Origin: Arthrobacter sp. MSA 4-2
GTDB lineage: Bacteria; Actinomycetota; Actinomycetes; Actinomycetales; Micrococcaceae
NCBI RefSeq assembly: GCF_016405885.1
Contig: NZ_JAEKGC010000006.1
Location: 124,001 to 188,000 of the forward strand
Direction: 5' to 3'
Length of the DNA stretch: 64,000 bases
Of the stretch, positions 35,376-44,334 are shown piece by piece. The first letter of the stretch is position 1. Each line of letters starts with the position of its first letter. The notes beneath the pieces were generated by a model that saw only the letters and a program-made list of their open reading frames with translations, had not been told where the DNA came from and did not search any database. Made by a program: the position numbers and the translations under genes.

Positions 35376-38300
35376 TCGGTGACCTGCTTTCCCTCGGCGC
35401 ACAGCGGGCAGATCTCCGGAAGCCGGCACCCGCTTCCGCCGAACCCGGACCGGCCCGGGTCGTGCACCGAATCGAACTCGGCGGCGGCCATCAGCAGCGC
35501 CGCCTGGCCGATCATGTCCTTCGCCCAGGTGTCCCCGGGTTCGAGGGGAGCCTGTTCCTGCACCGAGGCGCCCTTCGCCGTCGTCCCGAGCTGCACCAGC
35601 GCGGCGCCGCCCGGGGTGTCCGATCCTGCGGCCTCAAGCAGGCCGCCTTCGCCCACCGCCGCCTGGTAGGCGGCCAACTGCGGGTGCTGTCCGAGCTCGG
35701 CCTTGGCCGGCGCGGACTTACCCGTCTTCAGGTCCACCACCACGAGGCGGCCCGCCGCGTCGATTTCGAGCCTGTCGATCTGGCCCTTGAGCCGCGCCGT
35801 GCGCTCGTTGTCACCGGCCGGCACGGGAATGTCGACGGTGAAGTCGACCTCGGTGGCGACGAGGGACCTGCCGGCCTGGCGGGCGTCGACAATGTAGGCG
35901 GCGAGCTTGCGCACCATGGTTTCGGCCCGCCGGTAGTCGAGCTTGCCCTCCCAGTTTTCCTTCATGCCCAAGGTGGGCCAGCGGCGCTGCAGTTCGGCGA
36001 CGTACTCCCCGCCGCTGGCGTGCGGGAGGTCCTGGGCGATCTGGTGCACCAGGGTCCCCAGCGAGCGGGCGAAGTCGGTGGCCGGTTCCCCGCCGGCAGC
36101 CGAGACGAACCAGTTCAGCGGGGAGCGGAGGACCGATTCGACCTTGGAGGGCGAGACCGGGATGGCCGCGTCGGGCGGGACCACCGGGCCGTCGGAACTC
36201 AGCGGCAGCAGGCCCCACCACTGGGAGGGGTGGGCACCGGGCACCGGCGGTGAGACCCCGGCCATGCGGCCCAGGTGCAGGACGGCTTCCGCGGCCAGCG
36301 CCGGGCTCCGCACCGGTTCCTGCACGAACTTGCGCAGTTCGGCCACCAGGGCGCGCAGCGTGAGGGGACGCTGCACCTCGGTGCGGGCCCGCTCGTCCAC
36401 TCCCGGTGGCAGCGGGTCAACGAGGTCGAGGAACTGCGAGGGCTGCTCGTCCGGGGAGGACACCCCGATGCACAGCAGCTGCTCCGTTGCGCGCGAGACG
36501 GCGGTGGAGAAGGTCCTCAGCTCATCGAACCGAATGTCCTGAAGCAGGCTCAGCGGGTCCCGGTGCTGGCGGAAGGAGGCGCCGTGGTCGAGCAGGGCGC
36601 GCAGTTCGCCCGATCCGAGCAGCTCCCCGCGCAGCCTCAGGTTGGGCCATACCCCTTCCTGCAGCCCGGCGACGATCACCAGGGGCCAGTGCCGTCCGGC
36701 GGCGCTGGCCGGGGTCAGTACCGACACCGACGCCCGCCGGTGGGCCCGGGGGGCGAGGGTGTCCATCGGGAGTTCCTGGCTCAGGAGGTATTCGAGGAAC
36801 AGCCCCGCCGGGGCACCGGGCATCTGGTCGACGAACCGCTCGGCGGCCTGGAACAGGGCAAGGACCGCGTCAAGGTCGCGGTCGGCGCGGGCGGAGGACG
36901 GGCCTTCGGCAACCGCCGCAGCGGACCAGGTGGCGGAGAGGCCCGAGGCCGACCACAGCGCCCACACCACCGACTCCGGATCGCCGGCCGCGGCGAGCGC
37001 GTTCCGGCCCGCCTCGATCATCCGGGCGATGCGCTGCACCGGGCGTGCTTCCCGCGGCAGGGTACCCGCCGGCACGGGTGCGGACAGCAGTTCAACGAGG
37101 AGTTCGTCGCTGGTGCGCCCGCCACCCTCGGTGAGCTCCTCACGGCGCAGCACCTGCCGCAGGCGCCTCAGCTCAAGCGGGCTGGCGCCGCCGATGCGTG
37201 AGGTGAGCAACGAAACGCACAGTTCGGGGGTGATCTCGGTGGCACCCACAACCACTGAAAAGATGTCAAGGAGGGGCCGGACGGCCGGTTCGTCGCGGAT
37301 CGCCGTCTCGGCGGCCGGCACATTGACCGCGAGCCCCTGGGCGGTCAGGAACCGCTGGACCGCCTGGACCTGTCCGCCGTTGCGGACGATCACGGCGATG
37401 TCATCGAAGCTGCGGCCGTCGTAAAGGTGCGCCTCGAGGATCCGCTGGGTGAGGTAGCGCTGTTCGTGGAACGCGGAGTCGACGAGGTGGACCTCGACTC
37501 CGGGCGTTCCGCCGGCCGGGACGGATCCGGCGTCCGGCGGGGTGGGGCCGGTCCCTGCAGCCGGGCCCTGCCCAGCCTGCCCAACCTGCTCCGTTGCCGG
37601 CCGCCCCGCCAGCTGGCGGTAGGCACTGCCGGCGCCGGCCGTGGCGATACGGGAGGCGACATTCCGCCACGCCCCCAAAAGGTGCTCGTGCAGGGTGAAG
37701 GAGGTGGGAAGCACAACGGTGCGCAGGCCCTGGCCGGCGTCGAGCAGCTCCTCGAGCCGCCCGGTGAGCTCGGGGCGGGCTCCGCGGAAGCCCTGGACGG
37801 CCGTGTCGGGGCAGGAGGTGATCACCGCCTCGCTGCCCTGGGCGAGGAGCCCAAGCAGGGCGTGGACGGCCGGGTTCGCTTCCTGGTAGTCGTCAACGAG
37901 GATCAGTTTCAGCCGCGCCCGTTCCTCGTCGAGGAACTCCGGGTCCTGCTCCAGCAGCTGGCGTGCCCCGGTGAGGATGCCGGCCGGGTCGAAGGCCTCG
38001 GGCATCCTCAGGTCGAGGACGTCGCGGTACTCCTGGTAGAGGGCGGCGGCCGCGCTCCAGTCGGGCCGGTCGAAGCGCAGGCCCCACGCGTGGAGTTCCT
38101 CGGCGGAGGCTCCGTACTCGCTGACCCGGTCGAAGAGCTCGCGGATCTCCTGCCGGAAGCCGCGCGTGCCCAGGGCCAGGGCCAGGCTGGCCGGCCAGGC
38201 AGGAGCCGGAGCGCCCTCGCCGCCGTGGCCCGCGAGGAGCTCCTTGATGATGAGGTCCTGCTCGGCGCCCGAGAGCAGCCGGGGAGGCCGGCTGAGGTGG

Positions 38301-38686
38301 GGCATCCGGCCCTCGATCTTGGCGCGGCGGATCAGGTCGAAGGCGTAGGAGCCCCAGGTGCGGGCCGGGGCGGTGCTGAGGCTGCGGTCAAGGCTGCTGG
38401 TGAGCTGATCGCGCAGCCGTGCCGCCGCGGCGCGGGTGGGGGCCAGGAGCAGGAGCCCGGAGGGCTCGAGCAGGCCCGAGTTGATGCGGTGGACCGCCAG
38501 CTCGACGAGCAGCCGGGATTTCCCCGCCCCCGGGCCGCCAAGCACGAGCGTCCCCCCGGGGGCCGGCGGAGCGGTCACCACCGACGCCGCGTCCGCAAAG
38601 CCGCGCGGGCGGCCGGGAGCCCCCGGGTCGGTGAACGCACCGGAGGTTTCGGCGTCGGTCCAGGGGCCGGAAAGGGTGGTGGTCAT
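35372..38686 (-). CDS. adnA: AdnA-like helicase-nuclease subunit
   Basis: 1104 residues, partner of AdnB. Walker A VLGGPGAGKSRLLVEL at ~48-63 is kept, but Walker B reads LKLILVDDYQEANP (DD instead of DE) and the later motor motifs are weak, in line with the non-driving motor of mycobacterial AdnA. The C-terminal nuclease is intact on inspection: GQIDRLEIDAAGRLVVVDLK with the D...DxK residues near 970-985. Its last 30 residues hold three cysteines (GSGCRLPEICPLC), which could be part of a metal or Fe-S site as in AddB-type nucleases. It starts 30 bases after the ATL gene, so ATL-adnA-adnB is one operon. Confidence 0.92.
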   Translation of the reverse strand: MTTTLSGPWTDAETSGAFTDPGAPGRPRGFADAASVVTAPPAPGGTLVLGGPGAGKSRLLVELAVHRINSGLLEPSGLLLLAPTRAAAARLRDQLTSSLDRSLSTAPARTWGSYAFDLIRRAKIEGRMPHLSRPPRLLSGAEQDLIIKELLAGHGGEGAPAPAWPASLALALGTRGFRQEIRELFDRVSEYGASAEELHAWGLRFDRPDWSAAAALYQEYRDVLDLRMPEAFDPAGILTGARQLLEQDPEFLDEERARLKLILVDDYQEANPAVHALLGLLAQGSEAVITSCPDTAVQGFRGARPELTGRLEELLDAGQGLRTVVLPTSFTLHEHLLGAWRNVASRIATAGAGSAYRQLAGRPATEQVGQAGQGPAAGTGPTPPDAGSVPAGGTPGVEVHLVDSAFHEQRYLTQRILEAHLYDGRSFDDIAVIVRNGGQVQAVQRFLTAQGLAVNVPAAETAIRDEPAVRPLLDIFSVVVGATEITPELCVSLLTSRIGGASPLELRRLRQVLRREELTEGGGRTSDELLVELLSAPVPAGTLPREARPVQRIARMIEAGRNALAAAGDPESVVWALWSASGLSATWSAAAVAEGPSSARADRDLDAVLALFQAAERFVDQMPGAPAGLFLEYLLSQELPMDTLAPRAHRRASVSVLTPASAAGRHWPLVIVAGLQEGVWPNLRLRGELLGSGELRALLDHGASFRQHRDPLSLLQDIRFDELRTFSTAVSRATEQLLCIGVSSPDEQPSQFLDLVDPLPPGVDERARTEVQRPLTLRALVAELRKFVQEPVRSPALAAEAVLHLGRMAGVSPPVPGAHPSQWWGLLPLSSDGPVVPPDAAIPVSPSKVESVLRSPLNWFVSAAGGEPATDFARSLGTLVHQIAQDLPHASGGEYVAELQRRWPTLGMKENWEGKLDYRRAETMVRKLAAYIVDARQAGRSLVATEVDFTVDIPVPAGDNERTARLKGQIDRLEIDAAGRLVVVDLKTGKSAPAKAELGQHPQLAAYQAAVGEGGLLEAAGSDTPGGAALVQLGTTAKGASVQEQAPLEPGDTWAKDMIGQAALLMAAAEFDSVHDPGRSGFGGSGCRLPEICPLCAEGKQVTE

Positions 38687-38716
38687 GCCTTAAGCCCATC
38701 ACGAGGTACCGACAAT

Positions 38717-39124
38717 TCAGGCGAGGGTCGGCGCTGTGTCGGTCTCCGACTGCCCACGCAGCCGCTCCCGGATCCGCGTCAGCTCCCCCAGCTCCTCCGC
38801 CGAGGGGGTCCACCGGGCGGAGCGGAGGTCGACGGCGTAGTCGCCGTCCCGCTCCGGGCCGCCCCGGGCCGCGCGCAGCGGGGTACCCTCGGCGGTGTAG
38901 TGGGGGTGGGCCTCCCGGGCGAGCCCGCGGGGAGGGAATCCGCCCGCCCGGATCACCCGCCACCAGGGCACCGCCGATCCGCTGCGGCTCATCGCCGCTC
39001 CGACCTGCCGCGGCCCGCCGCTCTCGAGCAGTTCGGCGATATCCCCGTAGGTCAACACGAACGCCGGAGGGATGAGCCGGGCCACGTCGAGCACCGACTC
39101 CTGGTAGTCGGCAGCGCTCCTCAT
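38717..39124 (-). CDS. Alkyltransferase-like protein (ATL)
   Basis: 135 residues of the MGMT DNA-binding fold. The active-site PCHRV of O6-alkylguanine methyltransferases is replaced by PWWRV (residues 53-57), so the acceptor cysteine is missing. Such ATL proteins bind and flip O6-alkylguanine and pass it to nucleotide excision repair and do not repair it themselves. GDIAELLESGGPRQVGAAM holds the helix-turn-helix and Arg finger. It heads an operon with adnA and adnB. The ATG at 39124 has a -10 box 7 bases upstream and is divergent from the exonuclease gene; the longer open frame overlaps that gene and is not used. Confidence 0.93.
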   Translation of the reverse strand: MRSAADYQESVLDVARLIPPAFVLTYGDIAELLESGGPRQVGAAMSRSGSAVPWWRVIRAGGFPPRGLAREAHPHYTAEGTPLRAARGGPERDGDYAVDLRSARWTPSAEELGELTRIRERLRGQSETDTAPTLA

Positions 39125-39131
39125 GGTTTCA

Positions 39132-39137
39132 AGCCTA
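39132..39137 (-). promoter_or_regulatory. Leaderless -10 box of the ATL-adnA-adnB operon
   Basis: TAGGCT on the minus strand ends 7 bases before the ATL start codon at 39124, with no ribosome site between. Confidence 0.55.
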
Positions 39138-39175
39138 GCCGGAGCGTCGCCGCCGGAAACGTGGGTGGCTGCCGT

Positions 39176-39181
39176 TAGCGT
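39176..39181 (+). promoter_or_regulatory. Leaderless -10 box of the exonuclease gene
   Basis: TAGCGT ends 7 bases before the ATG at 39189. Together with the ATL -10 box it makes a compact back-to-back promoter in only 64 bases. Confidence 0.5.
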
Positions 39182-39188
39182 GGAATCC

Positions 39189-39902
39189 ATGACCAGCTGG
39201 CACTCCCTCCCCCGGGCAGGGTTCGACCTCGAAACCACCGGGCGCGATCCGTTGGACGCCCGAATCGTCACGGCCTCCATCCTGGTTGTGGACGGCGGCG
39301 GATCCGTCGTCGAGCAGCATGAGTGGCTTGCCGATCCGGCGGTGGACATCCCGGACGAAGCGGCGGCAATCCACGGCATCAGCACCGCCTACGCGCGGGC
39401 CCACGGCCAGCCGGCAGGCACTGTGGTGGCAGAGGCGGCGGCGGTCCTGCGGCGGCTGTTCTCCTCCGGGGTGCCCGTGCTGGCGTTCAACGCCCGGTAC
39501 GACTTCACGGTCCTTGCCCGCGAGAGCGCCCGGTACGGGATCGACGCGCCCACTCCGTCACCGGTGCTCGACCCGTATGTGATGGACAAGCAGGTTGACC
39601 GCTACCGGCGCGGCAAGCGGACCCTGACGGCTCTGTGCGGGCACTACGGCATCGAGTTCGAAAACGCCCACACCTCAGCCGCCGACGTGCTGGCCACCCT
39701 GCGCGTCGCCGAAACCCTCGCGGCCCGCTATCCGACCCTCGCCCGCCCCGCCGGAGACCTGCACGAAGCACAGGTGGTGTGGGCCGACCGTCAGGCCGCG
39801 AGCCTTGAGGAGTACCTGCGGCGCGCCGATCCGGAAGTGGTCGTGGAGCGCGCCTGGCCCGTGATTCCCGACCCGGCGGAGACCCTCCTCGTCGCCGGCT
39901 GA
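39189..39902 (+). CDS. DnaQ-like 3'-5' exonuclease (DEDDh)
   Basis: 237 residues. Exo I is AGFDLETTGRDP (D, E), Exo II region ARYDFTVLARESARYG (D), and Exo III ENAHTSAADVLATLRV with the catalytic His and Asp, so it is DEDDh type like the DNA polymerase III epsilon subunit and RNase T. A single domain with a short C-terminal extension; no BRCT or helicase fusion. The substrate (proofreading, RNA or repair end-trimming) is not fixed by sequence. Its divergence from ATL-adnAB suggests DNA repair. The start at 39189 follows a -10 box and avoids a longer frame over the ATL promoter. Confidence 0.9.
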   Translation: MTSWHSLPRAGFDLETTGRDPLDARIVTASILVVDGGGSVVEQHEWLADPAVDIPDEAAAIHGISTAYARAHGQPAGTVVAEAAAVLRRLFSSGVPVLAFNARYDFTVLARESARYGIDAPTPSPVLDPYVMDKQVDRYRRGKRTLTALCGHYGIEFENAHTSAADVLATLRVAETLAARYPTLARPAGDLHEAQVVWADRQAASLEEYLRRADPEVVVERAWPVIPDPAETLLVAG

Positions 39903-39925
39903 GCCGGCCCGGCGCACTGAACGGC

Positions 39926-39942
39926 CCGGAACGGAGTTCCGG
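39926..39942 (+). terminator. Short hairpin after the exonuclease gene
   Basis: CCGGAAC and GTTCCGG (7 bp, GGA loop) begin 23 bases after the stop codon. Weak on its own; similar GGTTCCGG words follow. Confidence 0.35.
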
Positions 39943-40153
39943 AGCACCCGAAAGAGGTTCCGGAAGGACCCCGGAGCGGCCGGAGCAGGGCCAAGAGAGG
40001 GACGGGCTCCAACTTTTTTACGGTGCATGACGCGCGCCGGTGTGATCCCGCACACACAATTTCGCCGGCCCTTTGGTCCATGCGACCATCGAAGGGTTAC
40101 CCAAGTGCCGCAGCGCCGCGCCGAATCCATTTCCAGCCAAGCCATGAGGATCC
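39943..40153 (+). other. Leader region of metNIQ
   Basis: About 210 bases before metN. A T-run with TTTTTTACGG (around 40014) and a small repeat GTGTG/CACAC (40040-40055) are visible, and GAGGATCC gives metN a good ribosome site. No SAM-I, SAM-II or SAM-IV riboswitch core could be recognised by eye. Confidence 0.4.
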
Positions 40154-41161
40154 ATGATTACGGTTACTGAGCTGCGCAAGTCCTACCGCCAGGGCGGACG
40201 GACCATTGACGCCCTCGACGGGGTCAGCCTTGAGGTTCCGCGCGGAACGATTCACGGCGTCATCGGTCATTCCGGAGCCGGCAAGTCGACACTGGTCCGC
40301 TGCCTGACCCTGCTCGACCGCCCCACGTCCGGCTCGGTCTCCATCGACGGCCGGGACCTCACCTCCGTCAAGGACTCAGAGGTGCGTTCTGCGCGCCGCC
40401 GGATCGGCATGGTCTTCCAGCACGCCAACCTCCTCGACTCGCGCACGGCCGCGGGCAACGTCGCCCTGCCACTGGAACTGGTGCGGCTCTCCAAGAGCGA
40501 GAAAGACGCGAAGGTCGCCCGACTGCTCGGCCTCGTCGGCCTTGCGGAGTTCGCGGACGCCTACCCTTCCCAGCTCTCCGGCGGCCAGCGGCAGCGGGTG
40601 GGCATCGCGAGGGCGCTCGCCGCGGATCCGACGGTACTGCTGTGCGACGAGCCGACTTCGGCCCTCGACCCGGCCACGACCGATGAGATCCTCGACCTTA
40701 TCCGTGAGCTGGCGGACACCCTCGGCCTGACCGTCCTGATCATCACCCACGAAATGAACGTCGTGAAACGGATCTGCGACTCCGTCTCGTTGCTGGAGAA
40801 GGGCCGCGTTGTCGAACAGGGCCCTCTGCGCGAGGTGGCCGGTTCCCTCAACGGAAGGCTGGTCCAGGCGCTGCTGCCGCTGCCGCCCCATATCCCGTCC
40901 GGCACCGGCCCTGTACTCGACCTGCTCACGGCGGGCGGCTCCGGCTCGGGCCCGGTGCTCTCCGAACTCTCCCGGCGCTTCTCCCTCGACGTGACCCTGC
41001 TTGCCGGAAGCGTCGAAACACTCGCCGGCGAGCAGTTCTCACGGATGCGCGTGGGGCTGGCTCCGGCCTCGGAGGACAATGCTCCGGCCGAACCCCTTGA
41101 ATTGAACGAAGTGGTATCCCATCTTCGGGCCCGCGGAGTCACGGTGGAGGTAGCGGCATGA
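40154..41161 (+). CDS. metN: Methionine ABC transporter ATP-binding protein MetN
   Basis: 335 residues. Walker A GHSGAGKSTLVRC, Q-loop MVFQHANLLDSRT, signature LSGGQRQRVGIARAL, Walker B VLLCDEPTSALD and switch IITHEMNVV are all present. A C-terminal NIL domain (about 265-335) ends the protein; in E. coli MetN it binds methionine and inhibits transport when the pool is full. First gene of metN-metI-metQ, so it imports methionine, probably both D and L forms. The metI start overlaps its stop (ATGA). Confidence 0.95.
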   Translation: MITVTELRKSYRQGGRTIDALDGVSLEVPRGTIHGVIGHSGAGKSTLVRCLTLLDRPTSGSVSIDGRDLTSVKDSEVRSARRRIGMVFQHANLLDSRTAAGNVALPLELVRLSKSEKDAKVARLLGLVGLAEFADAYPSQLSGGQRQRVGIARALAADPTVLLCDEPTSALDPATTDEILDLIRELADTLGLTVLIITHEMNVVKRICDSVSLLEKGRVVEQGPLREVAGSLNGRLVQALLPLPPHIPSGTGPVLDLLTAGGSGSGPVLSELSRRFSLDVTLLAGSVETLAGEQFSRMRVGLAPASEDNAPAEPLELNEVVSHLRARGVTVEVAA

Positions 41162-41901
41162 ATTTCCTTGAGGAGATCGTAAACAATCCCGGGCTGACCG
41201 AGGCGCTGCCCACGGAGTTCGGCGCAACGCTTCAGATGATCAGCATCTCCGGTTTCTTCACGGTGCTCATCGGACTCCCCCTCGGGGTCTTCCTCATCGC
41301 TAGTGCGCCGGGCGGACTCCGCCCGATGCCGGTGACCCACCGCATCCTCTCGGATGTGGTCGTGAACATCACGCGCTCGGTCCCGTTCGCGATCCTGATG
41401 GTCTCCCTCATTCCGCTGGCGCGCCTGATCACCGGCACCTCGATCGGCCCGATCGCGGCCTCGGTGTCGCTGAGCATCGGCAGCATCCCGTTCTTCGCCC
41501 GGATCGTCGAGACGAGCCTGCGCGACGTCGCCGCCGGCAAGATCGACGCAGCCCTGGTGATGGGATCCACCCGCATGCAGGTAATCCGCAAGGTGCTCCT
41601 CCCCGAGGCCCTGCCCGGACTTATCGCCGGTTTCACCTCGACCCTCGTCGCCCTCGTCGGATACTCGGCGATGGCCGGCATCATCGGGGGCGGCGGCCTG
41701 GGCCGGCTTGCCTACAACTACGGGCTCCAGCGCTTCGACACCACCGTGATGGTGGTGATCATCGTGATCATCGTCGCGATCGTCCAGCTGATCCAGCTGG
41801 CCGGGGACCGGGCCATGGCCCGGGTGGACCACCGCAACGCCGCCACCGCGGGGGCGGGACGGCGCCGCCGGCGCGCCCCGGCCGTCGAGGTCTCCGCCTA
41901 G
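41158..41901 (+). CDS. metI: Methionine ABC transporter permease MetI
   Basis: 247 residues with about five membrane helices (for example MISISGFFTVLIGLPLGVFL and TVMVVIIVIIVAIVQLIQLA). The permease coupling loop EAA motif is seen as TSLRDVAAGKIDAALVMGST followed by VLLPEALPGLIAGFTSTL. GYSAMAGIIGGGGLGRLAYNYG is typical of MetI. The ATGA overlap with metN means coupled translation. The last ~15 residues are Arg/Ala-rich and cytoplasmic. Confidence 0.95.
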   Translation: MNFLEEIVNNPGLTEALPTEFGATLQMISISGFFTVLIGLPLGVFLIASAPGGLRPMPVTHRILSDVVVNITRSVPFAILMVSLIPLARLITGTSIGPIAASVSLSIGSIPFFARIVETSLRDVAAGKIDAALVMGSTRMQVIRKVLLPEALPGLIAGFTSTLVALVGYSAMAGIIGGGGLGRLAYNYGLQRFDTTVMVVIIVIIVAIVQLIQLAGDRAMARVDHRNAATAGAGRRRRRAPAVEVSA

Positions 41902-41925
41902 GCAGATCCCACACTTCACCAGGTC

Positions 41926-41943
41926 TCGACCCACGCGGGTCGA
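41926..41943 (+). other. Hairpin between metI and metQ
   Basis: TCGACCC (41926-41932) pairs with GGGTCGA (41937-41943), loop ACGC. It lies inside the operon and could stabilise or attenuate the messenger before metQ. Confidence 0.4.
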
Positions 41944-42061
41944 CCGATGCAGGTTTCCGCATGCCGGACCACCATCCGGCCGCTGCGGTTCGGCAGCCAG
42001 TAGCCGCTAGCTGCCCCGTTTCCGGCCCCTGGGCGCCGGACCTCCGAAAGGAAACGCACCC

Positions 42062-42904
42062 GTGCGTAAACTGCTCTCCCTTGCCGCCACCGGCCTCGCA
42101 GCCACCCTCACGCTCTCCGCCTGCGGCGCCTCCGCGGCCGAAAGCGAAACCGTCGAATCCCTGGATCCGGCCAACCCTGTCACCGTGACCGTCGGGGCCA
42201 GCCCGCTGCCCCACGCCCGCATCCTCGAATTCGTCGACGAGAACCTTGCCGAGGAAAGCGGAATCGACCTCGACATCGTCGAGTTCGACGACTACACCAC
42301 CCCGAACATCGCACTGAAGGACGGGGACCTCGACGCCAACTACTTCCAGCACCTGCCCTACTTCGAGCAGCAGGTGGAGGGCCAGGGCTACGAGTTCTCC
42401 CACGGGGAGGGCGTCCACATCGAGCCGTACGCCGCCTTCTCGGAGAAGCACGACGACGTCTCGGAGCTTCCCGAGGGCGCCCGGATCGCCATCACCAACG
42501 ACCCCTCGAACCAGGCCCGCGCGCTGACCCTGCTGCAGGAAGCCGGGCTGCTGACTGGCATCGAGGAGGACGCCTCGGTCCTCGCGCTCACCGACGCGCA
42601 GAACCCGAACGGCTACGAGTTCGTCGAGAACCAGCCGGAACTGCTGCTCAACGACGTCAAGGACCCGTCGGTGGACCTGGCAATCATCAACGGCAACTAC
42701 ATCCTCGACGCCGGGCTCAACACCGAGGACGCCCTGATCGTGGAGTCGACGGAGGAGAACCCGTACGCGAACTTCCTGGCCTGGAACACCTCGTCCGAGG
42801 GTGATGCTCGGATCGAAAAGCTCGACGAGCTGCTCCACTCCGACGAGGTCCGTGCCTTCATCGAGGAGCAGTGGCCCAGCGGAGACGTCACCCCCGCCTT
42901 CTAG
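42062..42904 (+). CDS. metQ: Methionine-binding lipoprotein MetQ
   Basis: 280 residues. Signal peptide with lipobox TLSAC (C21), so it is lipid-anchored outside the membrane. The NlpA/MetQ fold is shown by VTVGASPLPHARILEFV, LDIVEFDDYTTPNIALKDGD, DANYFQHLPYFEQQVEGQ and AIINGNYILDAGL. It captures methionine for MetNI. The GTG start has GAAAGGAAAC upstream; it is 160 bases from metI with a hairpin between, which allows a separate expression level. Confidence 0.94.
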   Translation: MRKLLSLAATGLAATLTLSACGASAAESETVESLDPANPVTVTVGASPLPHARILEFVDENLAEESGIDLDIVEFDDYTTPNIALKDGDLDANYFQHLPYFEQQVEGQGYEFSHGEGVHIEPYAAFSEKHDDVSELPEGARIAITNDPSNQARALTLLQEAGLLTGIEEDASVLALTDAQNPNGYEFVENQPELLLNDVKDPSVDLAIINGNYILDAGLNTEDALIVESTEENPYANFLAWNTSSEGDARIEKLDELLHSDEVRAFIEEQWPSGDVTPAF

Positions 42905-42924
42905 GCCGTACCTCCCCGCTTAAA

Positions 42925-42987
42925 CATCCACTGCGCAGTAATGCCGGGCCCCGAGGGGTCTTTCCGGGAATTACTGCGCAGTGGATG
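42925..42987. repeat. 18-bp inverted repeat with 27-base loop between metQ and hemL
   Basis: 42925-42942 (CATCCACTGCGCAGTAAT) is exactly complementary to 42970-42987. The loop is GC-rich and partly self-complementary. It sits between two convergent stop codons, so it can end both transcripts. Similar in style to the palindrome at 26252-26293 but with a different sequence. Confidence 0.85.
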
Positions 42988-43000
42988 CATTTAAGGCTCC

Positions 43001-44323
43001 CTAGGCTGGCTGGGCGGCCGCCGCGGCCTTGGCCGCCGCCGGCAGCGCCGCGAAGATCTCCTCCATGGCGGCGTCGTCGTGCGCCGCGGAGAGGAACCAC
43101 GCCTCGAACACCGACGGCGGCAGATATACACCCGAGTCGAGCATCGAGTGGAAGAACGGCCCGTAGCGGAAGGCCTCCTGGGCCTGGGCGTCGGCGTAGC
43201 TGCTCACTCCCCGCTCGGAGGTGCCGAAGGCGACGCTGAAGAGGTTTCCGGCGCGCTGGATCGAGTGGTCCACCCCTGCACGGTTCAGCTCCTCCGAGAG
43301 CGCGGTCGAGAGTTCAAGGGAGCGGGCGTCGACGTGACGGTAGACCTCGTCGGTCGCGGCCGTCAGCGTGGCGACGCCGGCGGCCATGGCCAGCGGGTTC
43401 CCGGAGAGGGTCCCGGCCTGGTAGACCGGCCCGATCGGGGCGAGATGGTTCATGACGTCGGCGCGGCCGCCCAGGGCCGCCGCGGGGATGCCGCCGCCGA
43501 TCACCTTGCCGAAGGTCAGCAGGTCCGGCGTCCACGGCTCGGCGGCGTCGGGCGCTCCGCCCGTCAGCTTCCAGTACCCGCCGGGGTGGGTCCGGAACCC
43601 GGTCATCACCTCGTCGACGATGAACAGGGCGCCGTGTTCGGTGGTGATGCGGGACAGGAAGGCGTTGAACCCCTCACCCGGGGTCACGACGCCCATATTC
43701 GCGGGCGCCGCCTCGGTGATCACGGCGGCGATCCGATCACCTTGTTCGCGGAACGCCTCCTCGACGGCGGCGGTGTCGTTGTAGGGAAGCACCAGGGTCT
43801 CGGCGGTCGTCGCCTCGGTCACCCCGGCCGAGCCCGGCAGCGCGAGGGTGGCCACCCCGGAACCGGCGGCGGCGAGCAGGCTGTCGACATGGCCGTGGTA
43901 GCAGCCGGCGAACTTGACGATCAGGCTGCGGCCGGTGAATCCGCGGGCCAGCCGCACCGCCGTCATGGTGGCCTCGGTGCCGGTGGAGACCATGCGCAGC
44001 AGTTCGACCGCGGGAACGCGCTCCTTCACCAGCTCGGCGAGGTCGGCCTCCGCGGGGGTGGAGGCCCCGAAGGTGAGCCCGTGATCGACGGCGCGGTGCA
44101 CCGCCTCGATCACCGCCGGGTGGGAGTGTCCGAGCAGCGCCGGACCCCAGGAGCCGACGAGGTCGACGTAGGTCTTCCCGTCGGCGTCAGTGACGCGGGC
44201 GCCGTGGGCGTCGACGAGGAAGCGCGGGATGCCGCCGACCGAGCCGAAGGCCCGCACGGGCGAGTTGACGCCGCCGGGCATGAGGGCACGGGCGCGGTCG
44301 TACAGTTCTTCCGAGGTGCTCAT
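43001..44323 (-). CDS. hemL: Glutamate-1-semialdehyde 2,1-aminomutase
   Basis: 440 residues, PLP enzyme making 5-aminolevulinate from glutamate semialdehyde. [44 protein letters not shown], the PLP lysine K273 in [12 protein letters not shown], and [13 protein letters not shown] are diagnostic. The last gene of the hem operon, 11 bases after hemB, with AAGGAAGAG before its ATG. Its product is the substrate for HemB just upstream. Confidence 0.97.
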   Translation of the reverse strand: MSTSEELYDRARALMPGGVNSPVRAFGSVGGIPRFLVDAHGARVTDADGKTYVDLVGSWGPALLGHSHPAVIEAVHRAVDHGLTFGASTPAEADLAELVKERVPAVELLRMVSTGTEATMTAVRLARGFTGRSLIVKFAGCYHGHVDSLLAAAGSGVATLALPGSAGVTEATTAETLVLPYNDTAAVEEAFREQGDRIAAVITEAAPANMGVVTPGEGFNAFLSRITTEHGALFIVDEVMTGFRTHPGGYWKLTGGAPDAAEPWTPDLLTFGKVIGGGIPAAALGGRADVMNHLAPIGPVYQAGTLSGNPLAMAAGVATLTAATDEVYRHVDARSLELSTALSEELNRAGVDHSIQRAGNLFSVAFGTSERGVSSYADAQAQEAFRYGPFFHSMLDSGVYLPPSVFEAWFLSAAHDDAAMEEIFAALPAAAKAAAAAQPA

Positions 44324-44334
44324 TGTCTCTTCCT

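Noticed and set aside
39903-40153. A SAM riboswitch in front of metNIQ
   Set aside because: Expected because of the genes, but no conserved SAM riboswitch core was recognisable. A covariance-model search would settle it.
42925-42987. Terminal inverted repeats of an insertion sequence
   Set aside because: Only 27 bases lie between the arms and there is no transposase or target duplication visible.
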